The notes: generated by a model from the letters alone, not told the origin. 64,000 nucleotides of DNA from Bacteroidales bacterium SW299 (GCA_019550975.1 SDWH01000006.1:107049-171048), one strand, 5' to 3'; counted from the first letter of the stretch, positions 8,449 through 17,673 are shown. Numbers and translations are program-made.

Positions 8449-10281
8449 ATGATGAGAAAGGTATATTTCTTACTTTTGATGGTGATCGCTTCGTTGCAGG
8501 GGTTTGCAGCTGAACAGCCTCGACTGACAGCTGATGCGCCGGACGTGGTGGTCAGCGGTGACCAGTTCAGACTGGTATTTACCGTCAATTCGCAAGACAT
8601 AAAAGATTTTCGCGCCCCTTCGATTTCGGGATTTGACGTTCTGATGGGACCAAGCCGTTCACAGCAGAGCAACATTCAGATAATCAACGGGAAACGTACA
8701 TCCAGCAGCTCTACGGCCTTTACGTACATCTTGATGGCCGGAAAAGAAGGAACGTACACGATTCCTGCGGCAAGCATTGAGGTGGACGGGAAAAAGATAT
8801 TCTCAAATGCAATCCAAATCAAGGTGCTTCCGCCAGACAAGACCGGCAATTCCGGAAGTAACAATGGGGGAGGTTCTGCCTCGTCTTCAAGGGGGCAGGT
8901 GGCAGGAAGCCGCATAACGAACGATGACTTGTTCATCACAGCAACGGCAAGCAAGACTCGTGTTCATGAACAGGAGGCTATTCTGCTGACCTATAAAGTA
9001 TATACGCTGGTTAATCTGCGTCAGTTGGTAGGCAAAATGCCCGACCTGAAAGGATTCCATACACAAGAAGTTCCGTTGCCGCAACAAAAAACGTTCTTGC
9101 TTGAACATTATAAAGGACGCAATTACAATACGACGGTATGGAGCCAGTATGTGCTGTTTCCCCAACAGACAGGCAAACTGGAGATTCCTTCCATTACATT
9201 CGAAGGGATAGTTGCCCAGCAGACAATCTCGGATGATCCGTTCGATGCCTTTTTCAATGGAGGAGGGTATATCGAAGTCAAAAAGAAAATCGTAACTCCT
9301 AAAGTGACGATTGATGTGCTTCCGCTTCCGTCAAAACCGGCAGGATTCTCGGGAGCTGTAGGTGAATTTAAGCTGAGTTCTTTAATCAACTCAACAGATG
9401 TGAAGACAAACGATGCCGTTACGGTAAAACTCACCTTGTCGGGAACAGGAAACATGAAGCTTATAAGTGCTCCGGAGGTCAATTTCCCGCAAGACTTTGA
9501 AGTTTACGACCCGAAGACTACGGACAACACCAAATTGACGAATGCCGGAGTAAGCGGAACCAAAACGTTTGAATATCTGGCCATTCCGCGCCATGCAGGT
9601 GAGTTCAAGATTCCATCGGTGGAATTCAGCTATTTTGACCTGAAAAGCAACAGCTACAAAACGCTTAAAACGGAAGAGTATACGGTTAAGGTAGCCAAAG
9701 GAAAAGGCAATGCCGATCAGGTTATAGCAGATTTCACCAATAAAGAAAGTGTAAAGATGCTTGCCAAAGATATACGCTTCATCAAATTGGGTGATACGTC
9801 ACTTATTCCGAAAGGCGACTTCTTCTTTGGGACATCAGGATACTGGATATGGTATCTGATACCGTTTGTTTTATTTGTAGCTTTTGTGGTTGTTTATCGC
9901 AAACAGGCGAAAGAGAACGCAAATGTGGCCAAGGTGAAAACTAAAAAAGCAAACAAGGTGGCTGCAAAACGCATGAAACTTGCAGGAAAACTGCTGGCAG
10001 AAAACAAAAAGAATGAATTTTATGATGAAGTGCTGAAAGCCTTGTGGGGATATATCAGCGATAAGCTGAGCATTCCGGTATCGCAGCTTTCAAAGGACAA
10101 TATTGAAATGGAACTGTCACGCTACGGGGTTTCTGAGAATCTCGTAAAGGAATTCATTGACACGCTGAACGAATGTGAGTTCGCCCGTTATGCTCCGGGC
10201 AATGAAAACGAGGCGATGGATAAAGTATACAGCGCGTCTGTCGAAGTGATAAGCAAAATGGAAAACAGTATAAAACATTAA
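8449..10281 (+). CDS. batD: BatD, large membrane-anchored envelope protein
   Basis: Protein of 610 residues with a signal peptide (about 1-20), several beta-sandwich segments in the periplasm, a Gly/Ser-rich linker near residues 130-147, one transmembrane helix (WIWYLIPFVLFVAFVVVY, about 465-483), a Lys-rich segment and a helical cytosolic tail. The tail resembles that of the shorter operon protein at 4545-5648. It is part of the BatA-E complex candidate. The first ATG is preceded by a second possible ATG context, but MRKVYF with its hydrophobic core is the likely export signal either way. Confidence 0.92.
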   Translation: MMRKVYFLLLMVIASLQGFAAEQPRLTADAPDVVVSGDQFRLVFTVNSQDIKDFRAPSISGFDVLMGPSRSQQSNIQIINGKRTSSSSTAFTYILMAGKEGTYTIPAASIEVDGKKIFSNAIQIKVLPPDKTGNSGSNNGGGSASSSRGQVAGSRITNDDLFITATASKTRVHEQEAILLTYKVYTLVNLRQLVGKMPDLKGFHTQEVPLPQQKTFLLEHYKGRNYNTTVWSQYVLFPQQTGKLEIPSITFEGIVAQQTISDDPFDAFFNGGGYIEVKKKIVTPKVTIDVLPLPSKPAGFSGAVGEFKLSSLINSTDVKTNDAVTVKLTLSGTGNMKLISAPEVNFPQDFEVYDPKTTDNTKLTNAGVSGTKTFEYLAIPRHAGEFKIPSVEFSYFDLKSNSYKTLKTEEYTVKVAKGKGNADQVIADFTNKESVKMLAKDIRFIKLGDTSLIPKGDFFFGTSGYWIWYLIPFVLFVAFVVVYRKQAKENANVAKVKTKKANKVAAKRMKLAGKLLAENKKNEFYDEVLKALWGYISDKLSIPVSQLSKDNIEMELSRYGVSENLVKEFIDTLNECEFARYAPGNENEAMDKVYSASVEVISKMENSIKH

Positions 10282-10304
10282 AAACGGATAGGAGAAACTG
10301 ATAT

Positions 10305-11060
10305 ATGAAGAAACTTTCTTTCGTGTTCATGCTGCTGGCGGCAACCTTTGTGCAGATTGCCAATGCCGCAGTGACAAAAGAGGAGGCGGACGCTGCCTAT
10401 CAAAAAAACAATTTCAGCGAGGCTGTTGGAATGTATGAAGAGATTCTGAATACCCAAGGAGAATCGGCCGCTATTTACTATAATCTGGGAAACGCGTATT
10501 ACAAGTCAAAGAATATCGCGAAAGCTGTTCTCAATTATGAGCGGGCACTGCTTCTGAATCCGGGAGATTCTGACATCCGCTTCAATCTGGAAATGGCCAG
10601 AAGCAAGACCGTCGACCAGATTACTCCTACGGCAGAAGTGTTTATCGTTACGTGGTATAAAAGCCTTGTCAATACGATGAGCGAGCGGTCGTGGAGCTTC
10701 ATCGGAATTTTTTCCTTTATTTTGTGTCTGATTACGCTTTCTTTTTATATCTTTGGAAAACAACTGTGGCTGAGAAAGACGGGGTTTGTAGCAGCGATTG
10801 TAATGCTGGTGATCACTATAGGCTCCAATGTCTTTGCTGGACAGCAGAAGGACGAACTTGTCAATCGCACCGGAGCTATCATAATGGAGCCTTCCGTTGC
10901 AGTGAAAAGTACGCCCAATGAGAGCGGGACAGACCTTTTTGTCCTGCACGAAGGCACAAAAGTATACATTGACGACAATTCGATGAAGGAATGGAAGGAA
11001 ATCCGCCTTGAGGATGGAAATGTAGGATGGGTTAAAGCTTCTTCAATCGAGGTCATTTGA
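10305..11060 (+). CDS. batE: BatE, TPR and SH3b membrane protein
   Basis: Protein of 251 residues with a signal peptide ending near ANA (about residue 22), two to three TPR repeats (about 24-100), two membrane helices (SFIGIFSFILCLITLSFYIF and TGFVAAIVMLVITIGSNVF), and a C-terminal bacterial SH3 domain (about 195-251, ending NVGWVKASSIEVI). SH3b domains usually bind cell-wall peptides or protein partners. It completes the classical bat gene order. Confidence 0.92.
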   Translation: MKKLSFVFMLLAATFVQIANAAVTKEEADAAYQKNNFSEAVGMYEEILNTQGESAAIYYNLGNAYYKSKNIAKAVLNYERALLLNPGDSDIRFNLEMARSKTVDQITPTAEVFIVTWYKSLVNTMSERSWSFIGIFSFILCLITLSFYIFGKQLWLRKTGFVAAIVMLVITIGSNVFAGQQKDELVNRTGAIIMEPSVAVKSTPNESGTDLFVLHEGTKVYIDDNSMKEWKEIRLEDGNVGWVKASSIEVI

Positions 11061-11085
11061 TGATAATTTTTAAGACTTTTATATA

Positions 11086-11793
11086 ATGGACATACAGCAG
11101 TGGATAGAAGCCGACAAATCTTTATTGCTAACCCTCAATGACAATGATTCATTGCTGTGGGACGGAGTGATGTGGATTGTGACAGACACTAAGACTTGGA
11201 TTCCGGCAATTGTCATGCTGCTGTATGTCATCTTCAAGAATAACAAGCTCTCGCAATCGCTTGTCATACTCTTGATGTTTGCGGTGGGAGTAACTCTTGC
11301 CGACCAGATAGCTTCCGGCATCTGCAAACCTTATTTCGCACGCCCAAGACCGACACAGGATCCTGAAATCATGTATCTTGTAAATGTGGTGAACGGGTAT
11401 AGGGGAGGAGCCTTTGGATTCATGTCGAGCCATGCAGCCAACACTTTCGTTGTGGCTACGTTAGTGACTCTGCTTGTCCGCAGCTTTCCGTTGGGAGTCA
11501 TGATGTATCTTTGGGCGGCAATACCTTCCTTCTCACGTATTTATCTTGGCGTTCATTATCCCGGAGATATTGTATTCGGTGCTTCTGAGGGATGCATCGT
11601 CGGAGTGCTGGTATATACGCTTTTTCGCTATATACAGAAAAAGTGGTCTTCACGGCCGCAATATGTATCGTCACAGTATACGCCAACCGGATATTCCAGG
11701 GATGATGTCACGCTGCTTTATACCGTTCTGTGGCTGACCTATTTCTATGCTTTAATTGCAGGAATGATTGTTACGCGAACCCTTTCTTTATAA
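11086..11793 (+). CDS. PAP2-family membrane phosphatase
   Basis: Integral membrane phosphatase of 235 residues, possibly acting on undecaprenyl pyrophosphate or phosphatidic acid-type lipids. All three motifs are present: KPYFARPRP (residues 81-89), SSH (114-116, with the base His in MSSHAANTF) and SRIYLGVHYPGD (150-161). Five or so hydrophobic helices surround them. It lies 25 bp after batE and is probably the last gene of the bat transcript. The substrate cannot be told from the sequence. Confidence 0.93.
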   Translation: MDIQQWIEADKSLLLTLNDNDSLLWDGVMWIVTDTKTWIPAIVMLLYVIFKNNKLSQSLVILLMFAVGVTLADQIASGICKPYFARPRPTQDPEIMYLVNVVNGYRGGAFGFMSSHAANTFVVATLVTLLVRSFPLGVMMYLWAAIPSFSRIYLGVHYPGDIVFGASEGCIVGVLVYTLFRYIQKKWSSRPQYVSSQYTPTGYSRDDVTLLYTVLWLTYFYALIAGMIVTRTLSL

Positions 11794-11820
11794 AAAATAT
11801 AAGAAAAACTTCAGATTTGG

Positions 11821-11852
11821 TTTGCGACTGTCATATTTTTTCATTACTTTTA
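11821..11852 (+). promoter_or_regulatory. Probable promoter for the small HTH gene
   Basis: TTTG at 11821-11824 and TACTTTTA at 11845-11852 (7 of 8 matches to TAnnTTTG) are separated by 20 bp, about 50 nt before the ATG at 11902. Confidence 0.45.
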
Positions 11853-11901
11853 AGTCGAGTTTAATAACAATATCCGTCGAACACTTAAATATTTGATTAC
11901 T

Positions 11902-12159
11902 ATGAACAGGACAATAACATTCAATGAGCTGCGAAAGATAAAAGATTCTTTGCCAAGCGGTAGCATGCACCGCATCGCCGACGAACTCAATCTGAGTGTT
12001 GAAACCGTTCGCAATTTTTTTGGCGGGCATAATTTCAAGGACGGCAAATGTGTTGGAATACACTTGGAGCCAGGACCAGACGGTGGGTTGGTGATGCTTG
12101 ACGATACAACAGTGCTGGATAAAGCAATAGCCATCTTGAAAGAAACCCAGCGGGCGTAA
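11902..12159 (+). CDS. Small DNA-binding protein with a LacI-like helix-turn-helix
   Basis: Protein of 85 residues. The segment SMHRIADELNLSVETVRNFF reads as a helix-turn-helix; a Gly-rich turn follows and a C-terminal helix (TVLDKAIAILKETQ). The ATG at 11902 is preferred over an in-frame TTG three codons upstream. It has its own promoter and an intrinsic terminator, so it is an independent small regulator candidate. I recognise it as a conserved Bacteroidales type, but I know no target. Confidence 0.75.
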   Translation: MNRTITFNELRKIKDSLPSGSMHRIADELNLSVETVRNFFGGHNFKDGKCVGIHLEPGPDGGLVMLDDTTVLDKAIAILKETQRA

Positions 12160-12165
12160 TCATAA

Positions 12166-12217
12166 AGAGCTGTCAGAAGAGCGGAATGCACTCCGCCTTA
12201 TGGCAGCTCTTGTTTTT
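12166..12217 (+). terminator. Intrinsic terminator after the small HTH gene
   Basis: AAGAGCTGTCA (12166-12176) pairs with TGGCAGCTCTT (12201-12211, one G-U pair). An inner stem GCGGA/TCCGC sits inside, and TGTTTTTTAT follows. Confidence 0.8.
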
Positions 12218-12245
12218 TATTGTCTAATCTTAAAATTGCGGAGCC

Positions 12246-13367
12246 ATGGAAGAAAAACTTGTAACTTTAGCTATCCTTACTTACTCGAAGGCTCAGATCC
12301 TTAAAAATGTTCTTGAGAATGAAGGTATTGAAGCGTATATCCACAATGTAAACCTCATTCAGCCGGTTATATCATCGGGAGTGCGTGTGAGAATCAAAGA
12401 AAGCGATCTGCCGCGTGCCTTGAAAATAGTGGAAGATTCAGCCTGGCTGTCGGAAGAAATAGGCGAAGAAAAGCCCAAAAAGCAGAGAAGCAACAAAATA
12501 CTTGTTCCGGTCGATTTCTCTGATTATTCGATGAAGGCGTGTGAGTTTGGTTTCAACTTTGCAGCCGAAATTCATGCTGAGGTCGTATTGATGCACGTTT
12601 ATTTCAGTCCGGTCTATATGCCTAGCCTCCAATATGCTACGGAGGGATTTGGCATGCCAGTTGAACCGGAAATGGGTATCAAGCATCTTCTAGAAACGGT
12701 TCATAACCAACTTAACAAGCTGACCGACAGCATCAAGGAAAAAATAGCCAAAGGGGAGCTGCCGGATGTAAAATACACGTGTGTGTTGCGTGAAGGCGTT
12801 CCTGAAGAAGAAATATTGCATTACGCGCGGACTGAAAAGCCGCTTATCATCATTATGGGGACCCGTGGCGAAGGAGAAAAAGAAATGGACCTGATAGGTA
12901 GCGTAACCGCTGAAATCATCGACAGAAGTCCGACTTTCGTTTATGCAATTCCGGAAGGAGCGAAAAAGAAGAATTTCAAGGAGATTCGCAAGGTCGCGCT
13001 CATCACGAACTTTGACCAGAGAGATTTGATGGCTTTTGATTCCTTGATTACCACTTTCAAGGATTATAGCTTTGAAATCGCTTTCCTGAATTTGACCAGC
13101 GACGAACAGAAACGGACGTGGAATGAAATCAAACTGGCCGGCATCAAAGAATATTTCAAGAAACAGTATCCGCAACTGTCAATCGGATATGACGTGATTC
13201 CGGGCGATAATTTGCTTGCGAATCTTGACAAGTATGTAAAGGCAAATAATATTGATGTGTTATGTATAAGCAACTACAAGCGCAACGTCTTTGCCAGACT
13301 TTTTAATCCAAGCATTGCCAGGAGAATGATTTTCCATACCAGCACACCCATACTTGTTATCAAATAG
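12246..13367 (+). CDS. Universal stress protein with N-terminal DUF2007 domain
   Basis: Protein of 373 residues. Residues about 1-70 match the DUF2007 (putative signal-transducing) pattern. Two universal stress protein domains follow (about 80-235 and 245-373). The first has the Usp core start ILVPVDFSDYS and an ATP-loop-like GTRGEGEKEMDLIGSVTAEII, the second ends with the typical HTSTPILVIK. Cytosolic. The role would be stress adaptation with nucleotide binding in at least one domain. Confidence 0.88.
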   Translation: MEEKLVTLAILTYSKAQILKNVLENEGIEAYIHNVNLIQPVISSGVRVRIKESDLPRALKIVEDSAWLSEEIGEEKPKKQRSNKILVPVDFSDYSMKACEFGFNFAAEIHAEVVLMHVYFSPVYMPSLQYATEGFGMPVEPEMGIKHLLETVHNQLNKLTDSIKEKIAKGELPDVKYTCVLREGVPEEEILHYARTEKPLIIIMGTRGEGEKEMDLIGSVTAEIIDRSPTFVYAIPEGAKKKNFKEIRKVALITNFDQRDLMAFDSLITTFKDYSFEIAFLNLTSDEQKRTWNEIKLAGIKEYFKKQYPQLSIGYDVIPGDNLLANLDKYVKANNIDVLCISNYKRNVFARLFNPSIARRMIFHTSTPILVIK

Positions 13368-13374
13368 CGTAATT

Positions 13375-13401
13375 GGAACAAGGGCAGCAGACCCTTGTTC
13401 C
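13375..13401 (+). terminator. Perfect hairpin after the universal stress gene
   Basis: GGAACAAGGG (13375-13384) pairs perfectly with CCCTTGTTCC (13392-13401) around a 7-nt loop. Only ATTG follows, so the U-tract is weak. Confidence 0.6.
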
Positions 13402-13512
13402 ATTGTATGAATCTAATTAAACATAATGCGCATTATAATCAAACAAGACATCTAACCATACATGACCCGTAGAATAACATTGCTGAGAGTTACAAGGCAT
13501 CTATAAAATAAA

Positions 13513-13550
13513 AAGAGAATGCACGTACTTCCTGAACGATGCATTCTCTT
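13513..13550 (-). terminator. Terminator of the thioredoxin-fold gene (bidirectional)
   Basis: AAGAGAATGCA (13513-13523) pairs with TGCATTCTCTT (13540-13550). On the minus strand the stem is followed by TTTATTTTAT; on the plus strand by GCTTTTTG. Confidence 0.75.
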
Positions 13551-13599
13551 GCTTTTTGTTGTATCCAAGTTTTCTCTTCAAAAATAACACCTGATATGC

Positions 13600-14094
13600 T
13601 TAATCCAGCAAGGAAGCCAACATATCGGCTGTTACATCTTTGGCGACTATCACGCCTTCGTTGTCCACCAGATAATTTGTAAATCCATTCTTCAGACCAT
13701 AAGATTTATAAATATCCGAGTTTTCTCCCTCCATTTCCCAATAGCAGTTTCCGGCATCATTGCCGTCCTGCTCAATCGCCGCTCTATATACCGATTCATA
13801 GCGGTCGAACGAAATGGAAATAATCTTTATGCGCGCATCGTTTCCGGCCAGATGATTCAGTTTGGCATTCTTTACACGCGATGCTGCGTCATAACTCGCC
13901 CAAAAGCTCAGCAAGGTGTATTTCCCTTGCGCCGACTGCAGGTTGAGCGGTTTGGTTTCGTTACAGAGAACTACCTCAGGAGCCAGCTTGCCGACGGGCA
14001 ATTCGTCTGTTAAAGTCTTTTTCTTGTCAAACGACAAAGAAATCAAGGAACTGATTGCTAATACAACAAAAAACCATTTTACATTTTTTACCAT
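13600..14094 (-). CDS. Exported thioredoxin-fold protein lacking the CXXC motif
   Basis: Protein of 164 residues with an N-terminal hydrophobic signal (VKWFFVVLAISSLISLSF), then a TlpA/AhpC-TSA-type fold. The place where TlpA-type proteins have WASWCxxC reads LLSFWASYDAASR, so both active-site cysteines are missing; only two other cysteines occur (CNETK and GNCYW). The VTNYLVDNEGVIVAKD-like end (residues about 138-155) is typical of the family. It is therefore unlikely to be a disulfide oxidoreductase, and may bind a ligand or partner instead. Confidence 0.8.
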   Translation of the reverse strand: MVKNVKWFFVVLAISSLISLSFDKKKTLTDELPVGKLAPEVVLCNETKPLNLQSAQGKYTLLSFWASYDAASRVKNAKLNHLAGNDARIKIISISFDRYESVYRAAIEQDGNDAGNCYWEMEGENSDIYKSYGLKNGFTNYLVDNEGVIVAKDVTADMLASLLD

Positions 14095-14219
14095 GTAATT
14101 TGATTTTAGTTAATACTATCCGGCTCTGTCCTTTTACAGCGACTTCCCGGCCGGAACGTTAGTTAAAGGATTCTGCGGATCACTCCGGAAAATCCCGTCA
14201 TCTGATTGGAAGTCCGCTG

Positions 14220-14227
14220 CAAAAGTA
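14220..14227 (-). promoter_or_regulatory. -7 element for the thioredoxin-fold gene
   Basis: On the minus strand the sequence reads TACTTTTG, a perfect TAnnTTTG. No convincing -33 element is seen. It would give a leader of about 120 nt. Confidence 0.4.
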
Positions 14228-14250
14228 CGCTTTATTTTGATAGGATGAAT

Positions 14251-14287
14251 AAAATATGCTGATTTTTTATGTTTTTCAGCATATTTT
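14251..14287 (-). terminator. Terminator of the PepSY-like lipoprotein gene
   Basis: AAAATATGCTGA (14251-14262) pairs perfectly with TCAGCATATTTT (14276-14287). On the minus strand the stem ends in TTTTATT, 10 bases after the gene's stop. Confidence 0.75.
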
Positions 14288-14297
14288 TTGACTTATA

Positions 14298-15155
14298 TCA
14301 TGCATTCAGCACTGTTCCCTGCTCATCTATTTTCAAATAAATGTCTGCAGAATGCATCTCCAGTTCAACCAGATAATAGTTTCCTGAAGGCGTTTCGATA
14401 AAGTCGACATCATCTATTTCCGCCCCCTTCCGGTTGTTTTCTATCGTGTCCGCAACTGCTTTGGGAATATCTTTCCACCTTACATCACACGATGTCTGAA
14501 CCCATGCATACGAGCCGGCGTTATCCGAAGTGAAAACCACTTCTTTCTGAATACTTCCATCACGGATTTCCACTTCCACTCTGCCCCTATTCTCGTATTC
14601 AATATCCAGAATGCGGGCGCCGGGATACCGCTTTTCTATTTCTTCCTTTATATCTGAAGCCTGCTGGGGAGCCATTGGCATACGGCCTTCATCGCTGTTT
14701 CCGCCGTCAGCCTGTGCCGAAACCAAGGTTCCGTCTTCAAAGTAGATCAGATCGTATTCCTGATTTTGCATTTCCACTTCAATGATATATTTGGTTTCCA
14801 TGTCCTTCTGCTCAATCACATCTATATCATCTCTTCTCCAGCCGGCATATTCTCCGGACTCGAATGCCAGACGGACATTCTGGGGCAAATCCTCATAGCG
14901 CAAGTCGCGCTCAGTCATCAGCCATGTGCCGTCAGGCAGGAACCAGGCTGAGTTCTCATAACCGTTCTCAGAAAACTCTGCTTCATAGAAATCCCCTTTC
15001 CGTTCCCACTCCGCATAAGCCACATTCGGGTAACGGGACGTGAAAGCTTGCCGCAATGTGTCCGGAACCTGCACGTTCTTGTCGTCATCTTTGTCACAGC
15101 TTTGGAGGCCGACCGCACCTAGTGCAATACAGGCCAATAGAACCATTCTTTTCAT
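14298..15155 (-). CDS. Lipoprotein with repeated PepSY-like domains
   Basis: Predicted lipoprotein of 285 residues. The ATG at 15155 (MKRMVLLACIALGAVG, lipobox LQSC) is preferred to an upstream TTG-type extension. Two to three PepSY-like units follow, each with a pattern of a Tyr-Pro-rich helix and three strands (for example LRQAFTSRYPNVAYAEWERK and IKEEIEKRYPGARILDIEYE). PepSY-like proteins of this sort are common in Bacteroidales, where they are thought to bind or inhibit proteins in the periplasm; no function can be assigned here. Confidence 0.82.
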   Translation of the reverse strand: MKRMVLLACIALGAVGLQSCDKDDDKNVQVPDTLRQAFTSRYPNVAYAEWERKGDFYEAEFSENGYENSAWFLPDGTWLMTERDLRYEDLPQNVRLAFESGEYAGWRRDDIDVIEQKDMETKYIIEVEMQNQEYDLIYFEDGTLVSAQADGGNSDEGRMPMAPQQASDIKEEIEKRYPGARILDIEYENRGRVEVEIRDGSIQKEVVFTSDNAGSYAWVQTSCDVRWKDIPKAVADTIENNRKGAEIDDVDFIETPSGNYYLVELEMHSADIYLKIDEQGTVLNA

Positions 15156-15246
15156 ATACATATACCTTATTTCATTTCCTTGATACAAAGTTGTGGCATG
15201 AATCTGAAAAGATTCTGAAATTGTCAAGATAATTTATTTTTTTGCG

Positions 15247-15254
15247 TATCTTTG
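15247..15254 (+). promoter_or_regulatory. -7 element upstream of the patatin gene
   Basis: TATCTTTG is a perfect TAnnTTTG, 28 bp upstream of the ATG at 15282. The nearest TTG (15221-15223) is 23 bp away, a little longer than usual. Confidence 0.45.
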
Positions 15255-15281
15255 ATACCATACTTTTTGAAGCTGACTTAT

Positions 15282-17591
15282 ATGCAAAAAATATTCACAG
15301 TCTTGACGTTTCTGGCAACAGTCTTTTTCTCTATTCCCATTTGCGCTCAGAAGGTGGGACTGGTGCTGAGCGGCGGAGGAGCTAAAGGAATCACCCATAT
15401 AGGCATTATCCGCGCGCTTGAGGAAAACAACATTCCCATTGACTATATTGCCGGAACTTCTATGGGAGCCATTGTCGGTTCGCTTTATGCCATGGGATAT
15501 TCGCCCGACGACATGGAGAAGCTGCTCAAATCAGACGATTTCAAGCGATGGTATACCGGCGGCATCGAGGAAAAATACATCTATTATTTCAAGAAGAATC
15601 CCCCTACTCCGGAATTCATAAACATTCGGGTATCGCTAAAAAATCCTTTGCACAAGGTGAAGACCCAGTTTTTGCCTTCGAGCGTGGTGGACCCGATGCA
15701 GATGAACCTGGCTTTCCTTGAACTGTTCGGAGAAGCGACTGCCGGGTGCAGCGGAGATTTCAACAATCTGTTCGTCCCTTTCCGCTGTGTGGCATCGGAT
15801 GTGTACAACAAGCGCCCCATCATCTTCGACAAGGGCGATCTGGGTGACGCCGTGCGCGCCTCCATGAGCTTCCCTGCCATGTTCAAGCCTATTGAAATAG
15901 ACTCCGTGCTTGCCTACGACGGCGGAATATACAATAATTTCCCCGTAAACGTGATGGTCGACTCTTTTCATCCCGACATTATCATAGGCAGTGTAGTCAG
16001 TTCGAATCCGGGAAAGCCGAAAGAAGGGGATCTGATTGGCCAGCTGGAAAGCATGATCATGCAGAAAACCGACTATACGCTGCCCGATTCGCTGGGCATT
16101 CTCTTGACGTTCAAATATACCGACGTGAACCTGATGGATTTTGACCGTTACAACGAACTGCATGACGCAGGCTACAAGCGCACCATCCAGATGATGGACT
16201 CGATAAAGCAGCGCATCTCCAGGCGCACAGATTCGCGGATGATAGAGAGAAAGCGCATCGAGTTCAAGAGAAGGCTGCCTGAGTTCCGCTTCAGAAACAT
16301 CACAATCCGGGGAGTAAACGAACACCAGAAGCGCTACATCAGAAAAGAATTTCATGCAGACGAGGACGGAACCTTTCCGCTGGAAGAACTGCGGAGGGGA
16401 TACTTCCGCCTCATGTCAGACAATCTGATCTCAGAAATACTTCCCCATGCAACATACAATCCGTATGACAAGGCATACACGCTTGTACTGGATGTGAAGA
16501 TGGAAGACGAGCTGTCGCTCCGCGTAGGAGGCAATGTCGGGTCTAACGGAGCCAACCAGATGTACATAGGAGCCACTTACTATAACCTGAACAACTATTC
16601 GAAAGAGGTTTCCGTCGACGGCCAGCTTGGACAGATATACAACAACTTTCAGGTGTCAGGAAGGCTTGACCTGCCTACCAAGATACCGACATCCTGCCGG
16701 CTCGTCGCCTCGCTGTCGAAGTTCAATTACCTGAAACAGGAAAAACTGCTGAACAAAGGAAACGCTCCTATTTTCAACAAACAGGAAGAGAGGTTTGTCA
16801 AATTGTTCATGTCGCTCCCTTTCTTGAGCAGCCTGAAGGCAGAGTTCGGCATCGGAGCAGCCAAACTTGAGGACATGTATTTCCAGACCAATGTCATCGA
16901 CTTTAATACGGCGAAACGCGACAGAAGCCAGTATGCTATATTCGGAGGCTCAGTGGCCATTGACGGCAACACGCTTAACAGCCGCCAGTTCGCCACATCC
17001 GGACGGCGCGAACGCCTGTCGGCCCACATCTATACCGGAACGGAGTATTTCTATCCCGGCGTGGCATCGGCTGATTACGAGAACGGCTACAAGTATATCC
17101 AGTCGTGGCTGCAACTGTCATATGAAATGGAGAAATATTTCAATCTCCGCCATAATTTTGCGCTGGGAAGCTATCTGAACATCTATTATTCATCGCGGAA
17201 CTTCAGCCAGAACTACCGTGCGACAATGATGCAGGCAGGAGAATTTACGCCAACGGCTCATAGCAAGACGGCCTACAACGAAGCTTTCCGGGCCAATCAG
17301 TACGTAGGATTCGGGGTGATCCCCATTTATCAGTTCAACAATGTGTTCCATGCCAGGCTGGGAATTTATGGCTTTGCTCCGGTTTTTCCCATAAAAGAAG
17401 ACATAAACCACAAGGCCTATCTGGGAAAACTGTTCTCCAGGTTCGAATATATGGGCGAACTGGATCTGGTGGTGCGCCTGCCTTTCGGATCGATCAGCGC
17501 ATACCTAAACCACTACAGTTCACCCAATAACAACTGGAACGTGGGGCTGACATTGGGCTGGCAGATATTTGGAAGCAGGTTTATGGACTAA
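15282..17591 (+). CDS. Patatin-like phospholipase fused to a BamA/TamA-type barrel
   Basis: Outer-membrane protein of 769 residues with a signal peptide (about 1-23, ending ICAQ). The patatin domain has the oxyanion motif SGGGAKG, the nucleophile elbow GTSMG and the DGG of the Ser-Asp dyad (YDGGIYNNFP). A POTRA-like segment follows (about 345-425), then a C-terminal beta barrel that ends in an aromatic-rich strand. This is the layout of PlpD/type Vd-related proteins. It would hydrolyse acyl esters at the cell surface or periplasm. The stop is 27 bp before the tRNA promoter -33 element. Confidence 0.93.
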   Translation: MQKIFTVLTFLATVFFSIPICAQKVGLVLSGGGAKGITHIGIIRALEENNIPIDYIAGTSMGAIVGSLYAMGYSPDDMEKLLKSDDFKRWYTGGIEEKYIYYFKKNPPTPEFINIRVSLKNPLHKVKTQFLPSSVVDPMQMNLAFLELFGEATAGCSGDFNNLFVPFRCVASDVYNKRPIIFDKGDLGDAVRASMSFPAMFKPIEIDSVLAYDGGIYNNFPVNVMVDSFHPDIIIGSVVSSNPGKPKEGDLIGQLESMIMQKTDYTLPDSLGILLTFKYTDVNLMDFDRYNELHDAGYKRTIQMMDSIKQRISRRTDSRMIERKRIEFKRRLPEFRFRNITIRGVNEHQKRYIRKEFHADEDGTFPLEELRRGYFRLMSDNLISEILPHATYNPYDKAYTLVLDVKMEDELSLRVGGNVGSNGANQMYIGATYYNLNNYSKEVSVDGQLGQIYNNFQVSGRLDLPTKIPTSCRLVASLSKFNYLKQEKLLNKGNAPIFNKQEERFVKLFMSLPFLSSLKAEFGIGAAKLEDMYFQTNVIDFNTAKRDRSQYAIFGGSVAIDGNTLNSRQFATSGRRERLSAHIYTGTEYFYPGVASADYENGYKYIQSWLQLSYEMEKYFNLRHNFALGSYLNIYYSSRNFSQNYRATMMQAGEFTPTAHSKTAYNEAFRANQYVGFGVIPIYQFNNVFHARLGIYGFAPVFPIKEDINHKAYLGKLFSRFEYMGELDLVVRLPFGSISAYLNHYSSPNNNWNVGLTLGWQIFGSRFMD

Positions 17592-17618
17592 AAAGTTTAG
17601 AAAAAAGTTGCCCGAAAA

Positions 17619-17650
17619 TTTGCATATATCCAACAAACTCCCTACCTTTG
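17619..17650 (+). promoter_or_regulatory. Promoter of the tRNA-Arg cluster
   Basis: TTTG at 17619-17622 and TACCTTTG at 17643-17650 with 20 bp between: a perfect match to the Bacteroidales consensus. The first tRNA begins 24 nt later. Confidence 0.7.
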
Positions 17651-17673
17651 CACCCGTCAAACAAAAAGAGATT

